Positions 1-11,745 are shown, counted from the first letter of the stretch. The stretch: DNA of 64,000 nt from Diphasiastrum complanatum (GCA_029204225.1 CM055105.1:18145226-18209225); one strand, 5' to 3'. Notes: a model not told the origin generated them from the sequence alone. Program-made: numbers and translations.

Positions 1-240
1 GGAGAGCTGGCTCTACTGCAATAGCGCGAAATGTCTGCAACCCGGTTGAGGGTGAGGTCGTTGCCCAGGCGCACAGCCACTGGAGCAAGGGCTGCGTTGT
101 CTATAGCGAGGAGGTTGAGGTTGTTGTGGCTGTTGATCTCGGAGGCAACTCCAGTCAATTCAAGAGGCTGTTGAGGACGGAGTATTCTAGGTTTTGATCT
201 GGAATGGCGGTGATGTTCTGATCTACCAAGAAGTCGTGAT

Positions 241-318
<78 letters not shown>

Positions 319-508
319 GAAGAATGTGAACAGTAGTTAACAAATTTAGAGCAGAGTGAAATCATGTAAAAGTAACCATGAACAAAAGGATTCAAGCTTC
401 TTAAGTTACAAACCTTACCTTGTAGCATGGATATGCATATGGATATTGTAGTTGCCGGATGCAATCATAAAGAAGAGAGCAAGAAGACGATGGAGAGAGA
501 GACCCGCC
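1..508 (-). CDS. Possible partial spliced gene at the window edge, function unknown
   Basis: On the minus strand one frame stays open from the (TC)n tract at 316-243 to base 1, giving about 80 residues rich in Asn, Leu, Ala and Arg with no motif I recognise. Just upstream, a good donor (AAG|GTAAGG, about 418) and an acceptor (TTCTTCAG, about 317) would define an intron of roughly 100 bases, and the downstream exon would begin inside the microsatellite. The upstream part (about 419-508) overlaps the tandem duplication at 439-583. The open frame and the splice signals are seen. That it is a gene is inferred, and it could be chance coding potential beside a repeat. The 3' end lies outside the window. 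Confidence 0.22.
243..316. repeat. (GA)n microsatellite
   Basis: About 74 bases of uninterrupted GA dinucleotides. Serine-leucine or arginine-glutamate runs predicted across it are artefacts of the repeat. Confidence 0.98.
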
Positions 509-583
509 CATGCTATGGATATTGCAGTTGGCGGATGCAATAAAAAAGAAGAGAGCAAGAAGACGATGGAGAGAGAGACCCGC
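439..583. repeat. Two-copy tandem duplication, period about 76
   Basis: Copies at 439-507 and 515-583 are nearly identical over about 69 bases, ending in a GA-rich stretch and GACCCGC. The second copy runs into the next (GA)n tract. Confidence 0.9.
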
Positions 584-598
584 ATCCCGCCTGCTCGC

Positions 599-602
<4 letters not shown>

Positions 603-682
<80 letters not shown>
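603..682. repeat. (GA)n microsatellite
   Basis: About 80 bases of GA dinucleotides, followed by a short imperfect GA-rich tail up to about 710. Confidence 0.98.
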
Positions 683-684
<2 letters not shown>

Positions 685-836
685 CGATTGAGAGAAAGAG
701 AGAGAGCACGCGCTCGGGCGGGGGGTAGAATTTGAAATTGTGTGTGCGTGCGCCCAAAAAAAAAAAGGCTTCTATGTCTTATTTTTCACAGGCATAGGAC
801 CTTTCAATCGTTTTTTAACTTTTTGCGTTGTAAAAA

Positions 837-903
837 GCGTGACATTTTGTTGCGGGCAGAGCGTGACATTTTTGGTGGGCAGAGCGTGACATTTTTGAGG
901 GCA
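837..903. repeat. Short tandem repeat, unit about 23 bases
   Basis: Three imperfect head-to-tail copies of a unit beginning GCGTGACATTTT start near 837, 861 and 884. No gene is visible between 742 and 1020 apart from this and the TA-rich run that follows. Confidence 0.8.
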
Positions 904-933
904 TGGCGACATTCTCTCTCTAAAATAGCTCTA

Positions 934-1010
934 ATATATACATATATATCTTATCGTATATTCATATATATATATATATATATACACTATCATATATTCA
1001 TATATGTATA
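934..1010. repeat. TA-rich low-complexity run
   Basis: Alternating TA/CATA sequence of about 75 bases with a long uninterrupted (TA)n core near 967-983. No gene evidence. Confidence 0.85.
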
Positions 1011-1039
1011 ATAATTCTAATTTTTTTTTTAAAAAAAGA

Positions 1040-1400
1040 GAAAGTCCCTTCACCCATCGTGGCAGGTGGGGGTGTCGGGCAACCATCAAAGGGGGGGCCC
1101 GGGGCCCCACGAAAGTTGGCCCCATGAAAGGGGGGCGGCCCCCCCACCCATGAAAGTGGGCCGGGACCCCATAGAGGGTTGGCCCGGCTGCCCTCCCCGG
1201 CCCTCATTGAGAAGGGGGCCCCGCCCCACCCGCTGCGGCGGGTGGAGGCGGGGGGTCGGGCACACTGAATCTCAGATCCCTTGAAAAGGGTTCTTCCCCC
1301 CCCCCCCCCCCCCCCCCCAACCCGTCGCGGCCCATCTCCATTGAAAAGTTGGCCCGGAACCCCCACCCGCTGCGGTGAGTCGGGGGGCTGGGCCCCTTGA
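1040..1400. repeat. GC-rich degenerate minisatellite with a poly-C tract
   Basis: About 360 bases are far richer in G and C than the flanks. Variants of CC(C)ATGAAAGTGGGCC and CACCCGCTGCGG recur every 30-150 bases. A run of about 23 C lies at 1296-1318. Long ORFs predicted here (glycine/proline-rich) are by-products of composition. The block ends where copia sequence begins. Confidence 0.75.
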
Positions 1401-2976
1401 AAAATTGGAGCCTGGCCCCACTCGTCGGCAAGGTGACCAAAAATCTACTCTCAGTTAGCAGAATCATTGATTCAGGATGGAGGGTCGAATTCAATATAGA
1501 CGGCCACACTTTTCTTGACAAATCCCGGAAAGTTCTAGCGTTTGGGAGAAGAAGTGGCTATCTTACAAACTCATCCATTGTTATTCTTCTAATATTCAAG
1601 CTCTTCATACATCCACTTCTGAATCAACTTATATGCTCTAGCTTTTCATATTAATAGGCCATCTTAACTTCAATAGTGTCGACTCAGAATCTAGTACAAG
1701 ATCTTCCTTCTGTTAGCAAACCAACTTCTCCATGTGAAAGTTGTATTATCAGCAAGCATGCTAGAAGTCCTTTTATTTTTTATTTAGTTCATTCTTCCAA
1801 AGGTTTGCTTGATCTTATACATAGGGACATTTGTGGCCCAATGCAGACTACTTCGATAGGGGGAGCTCTCTATTTCCTAACCTTCATCGATGACTTCTCT
1901 CGAAGAACTGCTACTTATTTTCTGAAGAAAAAATCAGAAACATTCAAGTTCTTCAAGCAGTTCAAAGCGTCTACTAAAAATCAGACCCAGAGGAAAATCA
2001 AAGTTGTACGCACTGATAGAGCGGAAGGCCCTGAATGGCAAGACACATTATGAGGTGTGCACAGGATCAAAACCATCGCTCAAAAATATTTTAGTGTTTG
2101 GATGCATAGCTTACGCTCAGATCCCTGAAGATTTAAGAAAGAAGTTGGACGACAAAAGCCGAAAAACGATTTTCATCGGCTATTCCCCAGACCACAAGGC
2201 GTACAAGGTCTACAATCTGGACACCCAGAAAGCTTTTACCAGTAGAGACGTCATTTTGTGGAAGACAAGTTTATCAACCACAAAGGGAAAGTTGCAAAAA
2301 ATCCAACCCAAGAATCGAACAACCAATTTTCGATCCAGGGATCCAACTGCAGAAATTCAACACTGACTCCGAAAATGAGTCAGAACCTCAACGGGTCGAA
2401 TCACATCAGAGGATCGAAGTTCAACCCAGAAGATCAAACCATCCAGATAAATCTCCGCATCTCTTATGGAGGCAGCCAATCTGCCAACACTCTCGAAGGC
2501 TACACAGATGCGGATTGGGCAGGAGACATCGATACCAGAAAATTGACTTTTGGATTTGTATTTTTATACAATCAAGGCCCAATCTCTTGGAACAGCCGAA
2601 AGTAGACCTCAATAGCATTATCATCCACGGAATCCAAATCCACAGCCGGCACAAATGCTACCAAGGAGGCGACTTGGCTGTGGCATCTACTTGCATAAAT
2701 TGACCTTGCACAGTCACATCCAATGACTATTTCTTGTGACAATCCAAGCACAATAGCGCTATCTCTAAATCTGAGATTTCACTCTCAGATCAAACATATC
2801 GAAATCAGGTATCATTACCTTAGAGAGAAAGTGCAATGCAAGGAAGTATCACTAGTTTACTGCATGACAAATCTTATGGCAACAGATTACTTCACAAAGG
2901 CTCTATCAAAGGAGCAACATCTCAGATTTAACGACATGTTAAATTTGAAGATCAAAGTTTTTCAGGATCCACATTA
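1395..2976 (+). pseudogene. Ty1/copia Pol remnant, internally deleted
   Basis: In order I can read the end of the protease region (KNLLSVSRI), the pre-integrase zinc segment (CESCIISKHAR), the integrase core (DLIHRDICGPM, FIDDFSR), the integrase C-terminal region (GYSPDHKAYKVYNLD), then RNase H (TDADWAGD, HIEIRYHYLRE, MATDYFTKAL). Gag, most of the protease and essentially all of the reverse transcriptase are missing, and at least three frame changes and stops break the rest. The order protease, integrase, RT, RNase H is diagnostic of Ty1/copia. It is a dead copy. The PPT and LTR just downstream fix its 3' end. Confidence 0.9.
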
Positions 2977-3415
2977 AGGGGGACTGTTGGATTTTAATAT
3001 TCAGCTTTAAAACCATTCAAATAATGAGCATCCTGAAAATGTGCCGAAATTCAACTCCGTTTTATCGGACCTTCGCATTTTTTGCACCTTCGCATTTTTC
3101 CACCTCTTTTTAAAGGCACCTTCGGGATTTTCGCACCTTCAAGATTTTTGGGATTTTCACTCCAATGACAAACTGACTTCATCAACTCTAATTTAACTGG
3201 ACTTACCCGACTTCAAAATATCCCAAATGGCGGTTACCTACTTTGTACATACACTCACAGTTACAAGGCGGTTGTAATAAATATAGCAGATAGCATTTAA
3301 TGCTTGTAAGATATTTTTTTTTTGGCAAGTAGAAATCCGATATCATCTAAACCTCTCAATTTATGACAATTCAATGAGAATGTTTGTGTCTTTGCAGAGA
3401 AGTTCAATCTTACCA
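2975..3415 (+). mobile_element. copia polypurine tract and 3' LTR fragment
   Basis: A polypurine tract (AAGGGGGA, 2975-2983) directly follows the RNase H remnant and precedes TGTTGGATTTTAAT at 2985, a typical copia LTR start. The right end of the LTR is unclear and I set it near 3415. No matching 5' LTR is in the window, since the left part of the element is lost. Confidence 0.6.
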
Positions 3416-3814
3416 CTCAAGGGATGGAGATGGAGGCAAGCAAAGAAAATACGAGATGATATAGGCTAGTGTTGAGTTTGTGTTTCGATCATGTTGATTA
3501 AGCACTACCAACTTGCTGGCAAAACTGTTACATGTGTATTTTGAGACACAATCATTACTTCACCTTCATCTCAATCAATGATATCATGGGATGAAAGAGA
3601 ACTAGTGGGCAATATTTGAGAAGTAAGGTCAAGCGCCAAGATATGGAGCATGGATGGGATGCTGCAATAGAGATATCAAGATATGAGTAACTGCAACATG
3701 CTCTTTTACAAAAAAGAAAACATTATCAAAGAGACACTAATAAAGTTTGTCAATTTGTGCATCATATGTCTGATGTAACAATAGTTTTTACTCCAATATG
3801 TGCATCCCAACATT

Positions 3815-3841
3815 CCCCCCCCCCCCCCCCCCCCCCCCCCC
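3815..3841. repeat. Poly-C homopolymer tract
   Basis: About 27 consecutive C followed by CTCCTCCTCCCC. The exact length may be unreliable for sequencing reasons. Confidence 0.9.
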
Positions 3842-3969
3842 TCCTCCTCCCCTCAAAAACAAGAATTTCTTGTGAATATATGTATGTGATCATTGATTAG
3901 TTCAAAATGGCATGGCATTGACTCACGAAGAGGGTAGACATTCTAAACAAGCTTGCAAGTTGGAGAGCG

Positions 3970-4139
3970 AGATATCCACTTCAAAAGTATGTTATGAACT
4001 GAATGACCATGTTTAGTCTTTGAGCATGACTGCAAGCCAGGCATTTTATGAGCAAGATATTCACTTCAAAAGGTATGTTATGAATTGAATGACCATGTTC
4101 ACTCTTTGAGCATATTTGCAAGCCAGGCATTTTATGAAC
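3970..4139. repeat. Tandem duplication, unit 85 bases
   Basis: Two adjacent copies, 3970-4054 and 4055-4139, share about 90 percent identity by eye, including GCAAGCCAGGCATTTTATGA in both. Confidence 0.85.
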
Positions 4140-5315
4140 ATAAATATGAAAATTTTGAGACACTTCAAAACAAAAACTATTAAGTGAGCATTTCCAATGA
4201 TAGATGGTATATGAAACAATAATATTAGTATATGCTAGAGATATGATAATAAGAGGATTGTAACTAGACTAACATGTACACAAAGTGGCATAATCTCTCT
4301 TAGTTGATGACGAGGCATATATCACGAAAAAAATGACAACGATCATACTGGCCCAACTAATCAACTTCCAATTGATAGTAAATCATCATAAGCATGGAGT
4401 GACTTATCTAGGAGGATGGCTAGAAAGGAAGTTCATTCCTTGCAAATATATGAGATCTTGCTTATTCATTAGCGATGCTAAGTGGGAAGGAGTTCTTACA
4501 TGTGTTTCACAATTGTGCACGGTTGGACCAAAAACTTTCATGGTTCACAAACTTCACTTTCTAGTGCCTAATAGCTATTCAATGTATTTCATACTAAGAG
4601 GTACCTTCTACTCGAGAGAAAAAGCTCATACAATGTTCGATGACCAAGAATTGGAAAGAGAATGTTAGATTAATCATATAATAACACAGTTTGTCACTTT
4701 TCTATAATTGATGTTGAAATGTTAATTAATGCCATGAGACGGACCTTGGAATTTAGAATGTGGTGTAGTGAACTATAGATAGAATTGATAAGAAAATGAA
4801 AGAATATCATTAATGAATATATCAATCCACCTATTCATTACTCATGAAATTTCTTCCATTGGGCAATTCGAGTTCAATCATCATCAAAGTCATTATAACT
4901 GTGATGTTAATATTACAGGCCTATGCGGTTTGAAGTGGCCAAGTCAGTGACCACCCAAAAGATAATTGATGCAGCCAAAAATCCCTAAGGGAGACAGGCG
5001 GCTAGGTGGTCCACAAATCCTTTATATCTTGAGTGAGGGTTTGCAATTGGATCCTCAAAAATCTCACATACAAATGACATGTTTAGCAAATACCCTTTGT
5101 TTTATTAAAAGTTAGGTAGTAGCAAGCTTTATTCTTATGTCGAATAAACTAGAAAAGAGTACTCTCAGGACAGCCTTCAAAGAGTTTAAAAACTTGAAAA
5201 AGAAAAGCCTGCATGCACTAAAAAAATTAAGCTGATGAAAGTTTAAATGCTCATAGAATGTGCAGCGGACAAAGTGCAAGTTCAGATCCTATTAAGGATG
5301 AAGGTTTTTATGTAG

Positions 5316-5455
5316 ATTGTAACTCTGGCTCAATAATATATCCGGGCCAAAAGCTATGTCACCTTCCCCTCTCTCTAGCATTTAAATTGTAACTTTGGCT
5401 CAATAATATATCCAGGTCTAAAAACTGTGTCAACCCCCTCCCTTTAGCATTTAAA
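5316..5455. repeat. Tandem duplication, unit 80 bases
   Basis: Copies start at 5316 and 5396 and share GGCTCAATAATATATCC and TAGCATTTAA. The second copy is slightly shorter. Confidence 0.85.
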
Positions 5456-6329
5456 GTGGGTGACTAACTTACCTAAAAGGTAGTAGAATGGCATGATGTA
5501 TGCCGACTCAAACATGATGATATGATCTTTTTCTCTTTACCCACGAAGGTAAGGCAAACTTGAAGACCGTCTAGCAAGCATGGTTGACAGTTTTTCAGTA
5601 ATGTATTTTTTTTTATTAAGGTCCAATTTTGGACACAGCTATTTGTTTTGTTCGAAGGGGAAAAATGAGTATACGTTGTTCTAAATCTAACATCTGAACT
5701 TTCCATGCAATATATACTCTTGTACCTAAAACACCCTCATCCAAAACTCCAAACACTCAGTGAGATTTTTAGACATTGAAAACCTGTTGCTCCACAACCC
5801 GTCAAACTTGCATTTTGGAGAAGAATGAGCCTTGAACACTAACATCTCCAGCATCTCCCCGACCATGCTTGAGACATTTTCAGCACTTTTGAAGAAAGTA
5901 AACTTAAGGCATCATGATAAACTCTGGATAAGGAATTGCCTTGTACAGCATTAAAAACTCTAGCTTGTTACTACAAGGACAAAAATACCTTACTTTTGTC
6001 CCCAATATACCCTTGAATTGCTACTCTTAATATTCTATTGCCAAATCTGAAATCGATGAAAGATGTTTGCATCACAAAACTAGGCTTTATCCTTACAAAA
6101 AGATTAGGCTGCTATAGAGCCCTTTAAAATTTAAGGACTTCAGTGTCCCTGATATTGGATTTCATTTCAAGTAAAATATGAGTGACTGTACACCATATTC
6201 ACATGTGCGAGTTAATTATCTGTTATATGCCTTTTTCCAGAACTTGATTATATTCAAACAAATTCTTCACTCCTAGAAAAGATGACATTATCCTTTACAA
6301 TGAGTAATTTTGAGACTCGGCAGTATATG

Positions 6330-9300
6330 TTACGAATCTAGGGCATGCAGTTCTGCCTTGATCTGTTTTGCAACAAAAGCCATTCCGCTTCTGTCTGCCT
6401 CAGATGCAGAGGCAACCCACTGATCACATTGCACTTCAATCTCGGTCTTTTTCAGTCTAAAATGCTCAAAAATAATCTCTTCAAAAAATGTATCAGGTTT
6501 CCGTAATGCAGCAAGAATAGCATATGATAAAGTGTTTTTCCTGTGTCGCATGTTTTCAATCTCTGCTTGCGGTGTTTCTACACGCTCAAACCCTGGCTCA
6601 TTGTAGTAGGGATCCTTAACAAAAATGAGGCTCTGTATGGACACAAGCACTTGCAGTAAGGTCGATTTCCCGGCAACCCAACCTGGCCCATTCCAAGTTC
6701 CTAGCAAGCTCAGGCAAACGACACCTGACTCATACAGGTTTGGATTAAAACGCACCCTTCCACCTCCAGTTGTTAGAAATCGTACTTTGGGTGGAACTTG
6801 TGGGTAATCTGCAACAAATTATGGCAAAGGTTAGCACCTAAGAACAGGCACCCTCAAAGGTTAAAACTGTCTAACTAGCCTCAGTGTTATTAACATGATT
6901 ACATACGGCAATAAGCAATGCTCATAAACAACACTTACCAGGAGGTAAGAACATGTCAAAAATAAAAATGCCATTCTGATAAGGAGTCCCGCAGGGTCCA
7001 ATAATCAATGCTTTTAGCACATCCATTCTCTCTTCATCCACACACAAGTGGATACTTGACTCCCACTCCAAGGGCAATGTTGTTGAAAGAGAAGCAATCT
7101 CTTTTGAGATATGCAAAGTTCTTTTATGGTTATGTACACCTCCTCTGTCAATTGATGTGGAGCCTTCTACTTGACCTACGATCTCTTTTTTAAAATAGTG
7201 CCTGTATTCCCCATTACCATCAATTATTGAAACTAATTTGAATTGTAACAGTTTCAAAGTCTCTTTATATTTGAGGCTCGGTAGCAAGCTTTCTAAAAAT
7301 CCTGAATTATGTCCTGAGCTAGAACTACTTGCAATTTCTTGACTTTGTGCTACCCCTGAACTCTTTAGAGCCTCAGCTAGAGCTTCATAACAGCTACAAA
7401 GCTCTTTTGCAAGGTTGATGTCCACATTTGCCCTTGGGTCACTTGATTCAGCTTCCATGTTGTGCAACATGATAGTTGTCTGCTTGTATATATTTTTCAT
7501 TTTCGTCATCAGAGAGCTGCTTGTAGTGTTCTCGATCCCTTTCCCTAAATCATCAGTAGTTTCGCTACTAGCTTGGCTGCTCAAGCCTTCTGTAAGGAGC
7601 GGAACAAGCTCTGAATAACTTGCCAAAATCTTGATCAAAGCAGCCATCTTCAGATAGATGTTCTTCCTTTCAGAAATGTCCAGCATTGAATCGTTTGTTG
7701 CCAAATGACACAGCACCTGTCTCAATGTATCGTCCCAATTGATCAAAGCACAAGTAGCAGAGCTTATAGAACGTGATGAATCAGCAACTGTTGCTTTTTT
7801 GCTATGATCTAATGCGTCTATCAAGATGTCTATAGCGTTTTCCACCTGGCCATCAAAATTTGACTCAGCTTTTTTGGCTGCCTTTTGCATCGAGTGAATA
7901 TGTGACTTATTTTCTGTGCGGTCTCCTCCAAATCCAGTTCCATCTGCCCAAATTGTCTGCGATAAGATCTTCCCAGCACCAGTTGAAGGCCTCTTGTCAA
8001 GATTTTCAGAACCACTCGTGTAATAGTGCCAGGCCTTTTTCAGATCGTGAATGGCCTTATATATGGGATACTTTCTCTGACGATCACAAAACAAGTGAGA
8101 TGCATTGTGAGTTTTGCTTTGTAAAATATTTAATGGCATCCGAACCCCACAACCACCACACCAAGCAGCTTCACATGTAGTGCACACCCAAAGAGCATCA
8201 GTATGTTTTGGGTCCCCTCCTATATTACTTAACAGAAGCTTTACACAAGATCGCTTTGTGCAGTTTGGAAAGCTCAAGCCCCTCACGTCTAGAGCATGTT
8301 TCACTGCCAAGATAATATTAGAGAAAAAAATTTAGCGTCTTTGAATTTCAGAGAACAGAGCAGTCTTAACTTCATAGAATAAATGCGTAAAAAAAACCAA
8401 CGATACAAAATGCATCTTGGTTTATGGTGTCACAACATGTGCATATGCAAGAAAAGTAAAGCCACTTTAGAAAACAGAATTTCCATCAAAGTGCATCACC
8501 TTCAACAGTACTAAGATCTGATATTCTGTCGGCCAATATTGCTGAAGTAACTTGTTGATCACAATTGGCACTGAGACAGACCATGCTTGAAGTTTTGCTG
8601 ACCGCAGGCTTGTACAAAATATCATAATAATTGGCCATCCAACGTTCATAATCCCTTACAGCAGGAAGCCCAATGAGATTAATCAGGTCTTGCTGCACAA
8701 GTTCCTCATTGCAACTGAAATACAACAGCATACAATGTCAAAACACCAAAGCAGTTTACTTGCTGGACTTGGTCCAATAAACATATTAAACTTAATGATG
8801 TCTTTGAAAGGTAATCTGTTTCGAGAGTACAAGAATGTACATATTGCACAAAAATAAGACTGGTTAACAAAGTCGTCCAGATCATCCTTGGAGATGATTT
8901 AACGAATCATTCAACAAAAACGACTTGTTTTTACATGTCTCATTTCATTCTCTTTCCCACATGGCATGATAGTGACAAAGACTGCCCTGGATTGCATGAT
9001 TGACAAGCAACCAGAGTGATTGATGAATTTTAGTAACAGACAACAAAAAGAACTTGACATCCGTTCTGTCTGCGTAAAGATATTGGATAATCACGCAAGA
9101 TGCTTTCACCTTTCCAGTTATAAGATATATAATTGCCCGATCTGTTCCGGAACGTGGCCCCAAAAAAAAAGTTCTAAATATTTAACAAAAGATATTTTCT
9201 TTTTTTAAATTTAATTTAGCACCACCACATTGCAACCCAGGAAGTTTGGGAACATACAGTACGTTCTGACTGGTTTGGGTTGGAAAGGGTTTGTAAGGAC

Positions 9301-10428
9301 TCTGGGACTGACATTGAAAAGCAGGCATTTCCAAAGAGTTACTATGAATTTTGGAAATGACGTTGAAAAGCAGGCATTTTCAAAAAATTCATGTGTCGGC
9401 ACATAATATATGTTACAGCTTTGAACATTGAGTAGGATATCTATTAAACCATTTAGTATTTAGAGGCTAAAACTTCTGTAAAATATGTCACAAACATGAC
9501 CTAGTGTGGTGGAAGTTGTGACAATGGGAGAAGTTCATATTGACCAGAAGAGTGAGAAAAGTTCAGCAGAGCCAAAAAATTTATGACCTGGTGTAAAGAC
9601 ATTAGAGATTGACATGTAACACAGATTAATCAGGCAACATCTTGTTGAATGGTTACCATTCTTCAATAACTGTAGTGCACTAAATTGCACCTCTCTTACA
9701 AACAAACTCTCCCACTCTGGGCTTAAAATCTCTACATCAAAAGCTACCAAATGAGGATGCATTTAGAGGTATTCATAGTTTCTAGTTCGAGTTCCCAACC
9801 CCTATTTAAGATTGGCGCGCTTGCTTTTAGTCTTCTGTAGACCTGTGATTGGGTCCTCGACCATCTTAGAGGATGGCCATTCCAGGTCCCATAAAAATTA
9901 TATAGTTCTAGAAGTCCTACTGAGAGTAGTAAAAAGGCATTGCTATGATTCAACTCATACAAGAAAATGAAATAGGTCTGAAAAGACGCACCTGGGATTG
10001 GGGCATAGAATCCACATAAGGGCCTTCACAAATATTGATGTCCTTGTTAAATTTGATGTTAACCCCACAACATGATCTACTACGCAGCTGCGACAGAATT
10101 CATGGCCGCAATTTGTGATGAAGGGCTCTTTCAGTTCAACACTCTTACAAATTCCACATTCCCCACCTGCACAGAACATGCCGTACTTTGTTAAGCTATT
10201 TACATGCATCATCCTCACAAATAGTTGACAAGGAGTAATCCATCAATTTTACCTTTTCATAAAGTTCTGATATATTGAAAGTAATAAATCAAGAAATGCT
10301 GTTATCTATCATGAGGAAGGTGGGTGCATTGAGCAAATTGACAGTCTGTTTTTAGGATAAAACTGAATACAAATAGTAACTGCAAATAAGCGAAGCTCCT
10401 GAGAATACTTACCAGCAAACGCATCCAT
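6330..10428 (-). CDS. RING1-IBR-UBC fusion: ubiquitin E3/E2 hybrid enzyme
   Basis: Five exons can be joined with matching phases: 10428-10413, 10166-9992, 8714-8500, about 8303-6939 and 6808-6330. From the first visible Met this gives about 749 residues. RING1 has C9, C12, C25, H27, C30, C33, C60 and C65, the last cysteine codon lying just after an intron. An IBR-like zinc domain follows: C110-x4-C115, then after an insert WVC, TTC, AWC, GGC and a distal His/Cys. A helical linker of about 350 residues leads to an E2 core with FLPPDYP, FNPNLY, catalytic C622 in [10 protein letters not shown], and [12 protein letters not shown], the signature of the UBE2O/BIRC6 class. It should transfer ubiquitin to substrates. 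The RING2 (Rcat) domain that normally completes an RBR ligase is absent and the E2 core takes its place. Donors such as CCTG|GTAAGT and GCTG|GTAAGT are strong. The true N-terminus is uncertain, because the frame is open upstream of the Met to a likely acceptor and more exons may exist. Confidence 0.85.
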
Positions 10429-11178
10429 CTTAGGTTCTAAAATTGTGAACACATTTGCTGCTTATTGCAAACTTTGGCATTTATGTTAAAAACTTGTAAG
10501 TTATCAGTTATAAGAGTCATGAGCCTTTCCTCGGTAGACAGAGGCAGCTATCAATGTACAGAATTGTAAGAAAAAAGTCTATTTTCCTAATAGATTTTAT
10601 AATGTTAAGGCGAATCTTAAATTTATGATACTTCAAAAAGTGAAGATGCTTGCAAAAAAGTTCTGAAAACGATAATTGAGAACAAAAGCTGGTACAGCAA
10701 AACAAAAATATAAACTTTAAACTGATTATGAATCCAACTGAAATATCAAGAACAATCAACGCTGCACTGCCTTTTGCCTCCTACAAAGCAGTAGACACAC
10801 TGAGTTCTCACCAAAGAAGCTCACAGGGAGTATCATCAACAGATGAGAAACCCCATAGGCATACTTATAGTCACATATTAAAGGATTTGATTAGAGTTGG
10901 GTGCCCAACCCCAGAAATCATTCTAGAAATCTCCAGAAGGGAGCTTAGTTGCATCTGATTATAATTCATGAGGTTCTGGAGGCCAAAGCGTCCGTAAAAA
11001 GGCCCGAAGAGCTTGAAAAACCATACTAACAAGACAAAAACTTTTGCAACCAGCACAAACATTATCCTTGATATTTTCCAAACTACCAAAATCTACAGAG
11101 TATGACGTATCGAACAAAGTGCCACAAACAAATATTTCCATGAAGATGTCACCAGAATGAATTTGTCGAAAATAATAC

Positions 11179-11745
11179 CTTAAAAGTAAATATCTCATCC
11201 TCCAATTTGTGATATTTTGGTAATAACTTCCTTTCCTCTACTTGAAGTCGTAGTTCAACACCGATGGAACATGCTAGAGAGGGTTCAATAAGTCGCATGT
11301 TGCTGGGGACCTCTTTGTGAGGAGCAGCTCCAACCAATCACACAAATAGAGTACAAACAAGAAAGAAATCAGAGAAGGTCGATGAGACTCTGCTTTGAGA
11401 TATTTCACAAAGAGATGCAGCTTTCCTTTGTGAAATATCTCAAAGCAGCATGGAACTCAGGTCCACTGATAAATTTACATACTATGTCTATTTTTACTAA
11501 CTACGGGGACTGACTCATATAAGAAGCACATAAAAAACTCAAGAGTTGAAGTTATTCTGATTGATCTGAGTGGCACCAGAAGGATGTGTGCAATCTTGTT
11601 CTAGATGATATAGGCTTTTGCATGTAAAACCTGGAGCACAGCATGTTAAGACACCTCACCAGGTGAATTTCTGTTAAGAAAATAACCTTAGCAGTTGAAG
11701 GTGAGATCTCCAACCAATCGATGTTAATAGCCTTATTATTAGGGT
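11179..11745 (-). CDS. Two candidate upstream exons, uncertain
   Basis: On the minus strand, 11745-11687 follows a good acceptor (CATATTTCAG) and ends at AAG|GTTATT. A second block, 11310-11179, ends at AAG|GTATTA and is 44 codons long, in phase with the first. The predicted residues (INIDWLEISPS, VELRLQVEERKLLPKY) look like ordinary soluble protein. They lie upstream of the E3/E2 gene on the same strand, so they could be its 5' exons, but the phase does not connect directly to the exon at 10428 and another exon would be needed. The second block's acceptor is weak. The bases 10440-11150 contain no other exon I can defend. Confidence 0.3.

Larger units (their letters stand above)
3416..6320. 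other. AT-rich intergenic DNA
   Basis: No convincing gene in 2.9 kb. A 111-codon open frame on the plus strand at 4333-4668 has no recognisable motif and is probably chance. The stretch holds a poly-C run and two tandem duplications listed separately. The bases just before 6330 are the 3' flank of the ubiquitin-enzyme gene. Confidence 0.6.

Noticed and set aside
603-682. Long Ser-Leu or Arg-Glu repeat proteins predicted across GA tracts (here, and near 14.7, 19.2, 25.9, 53.6, 55.9, 58.7 and 60.1 kb)
   Set aside because: They are translations of dinucleotide repeats and have no independent coding evidence.
4333-4668. 111-codon plus-strand gene
   Set aside because: No motif, no splice or promoter context, isolated in AT-rich DNA.
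6625-8335. Plus-strand ORFs opposite the E3-E2 gene
   Set aside because: They are shadows of the minus-strand exons, whose domain motifs and splice sites are unambiguous.
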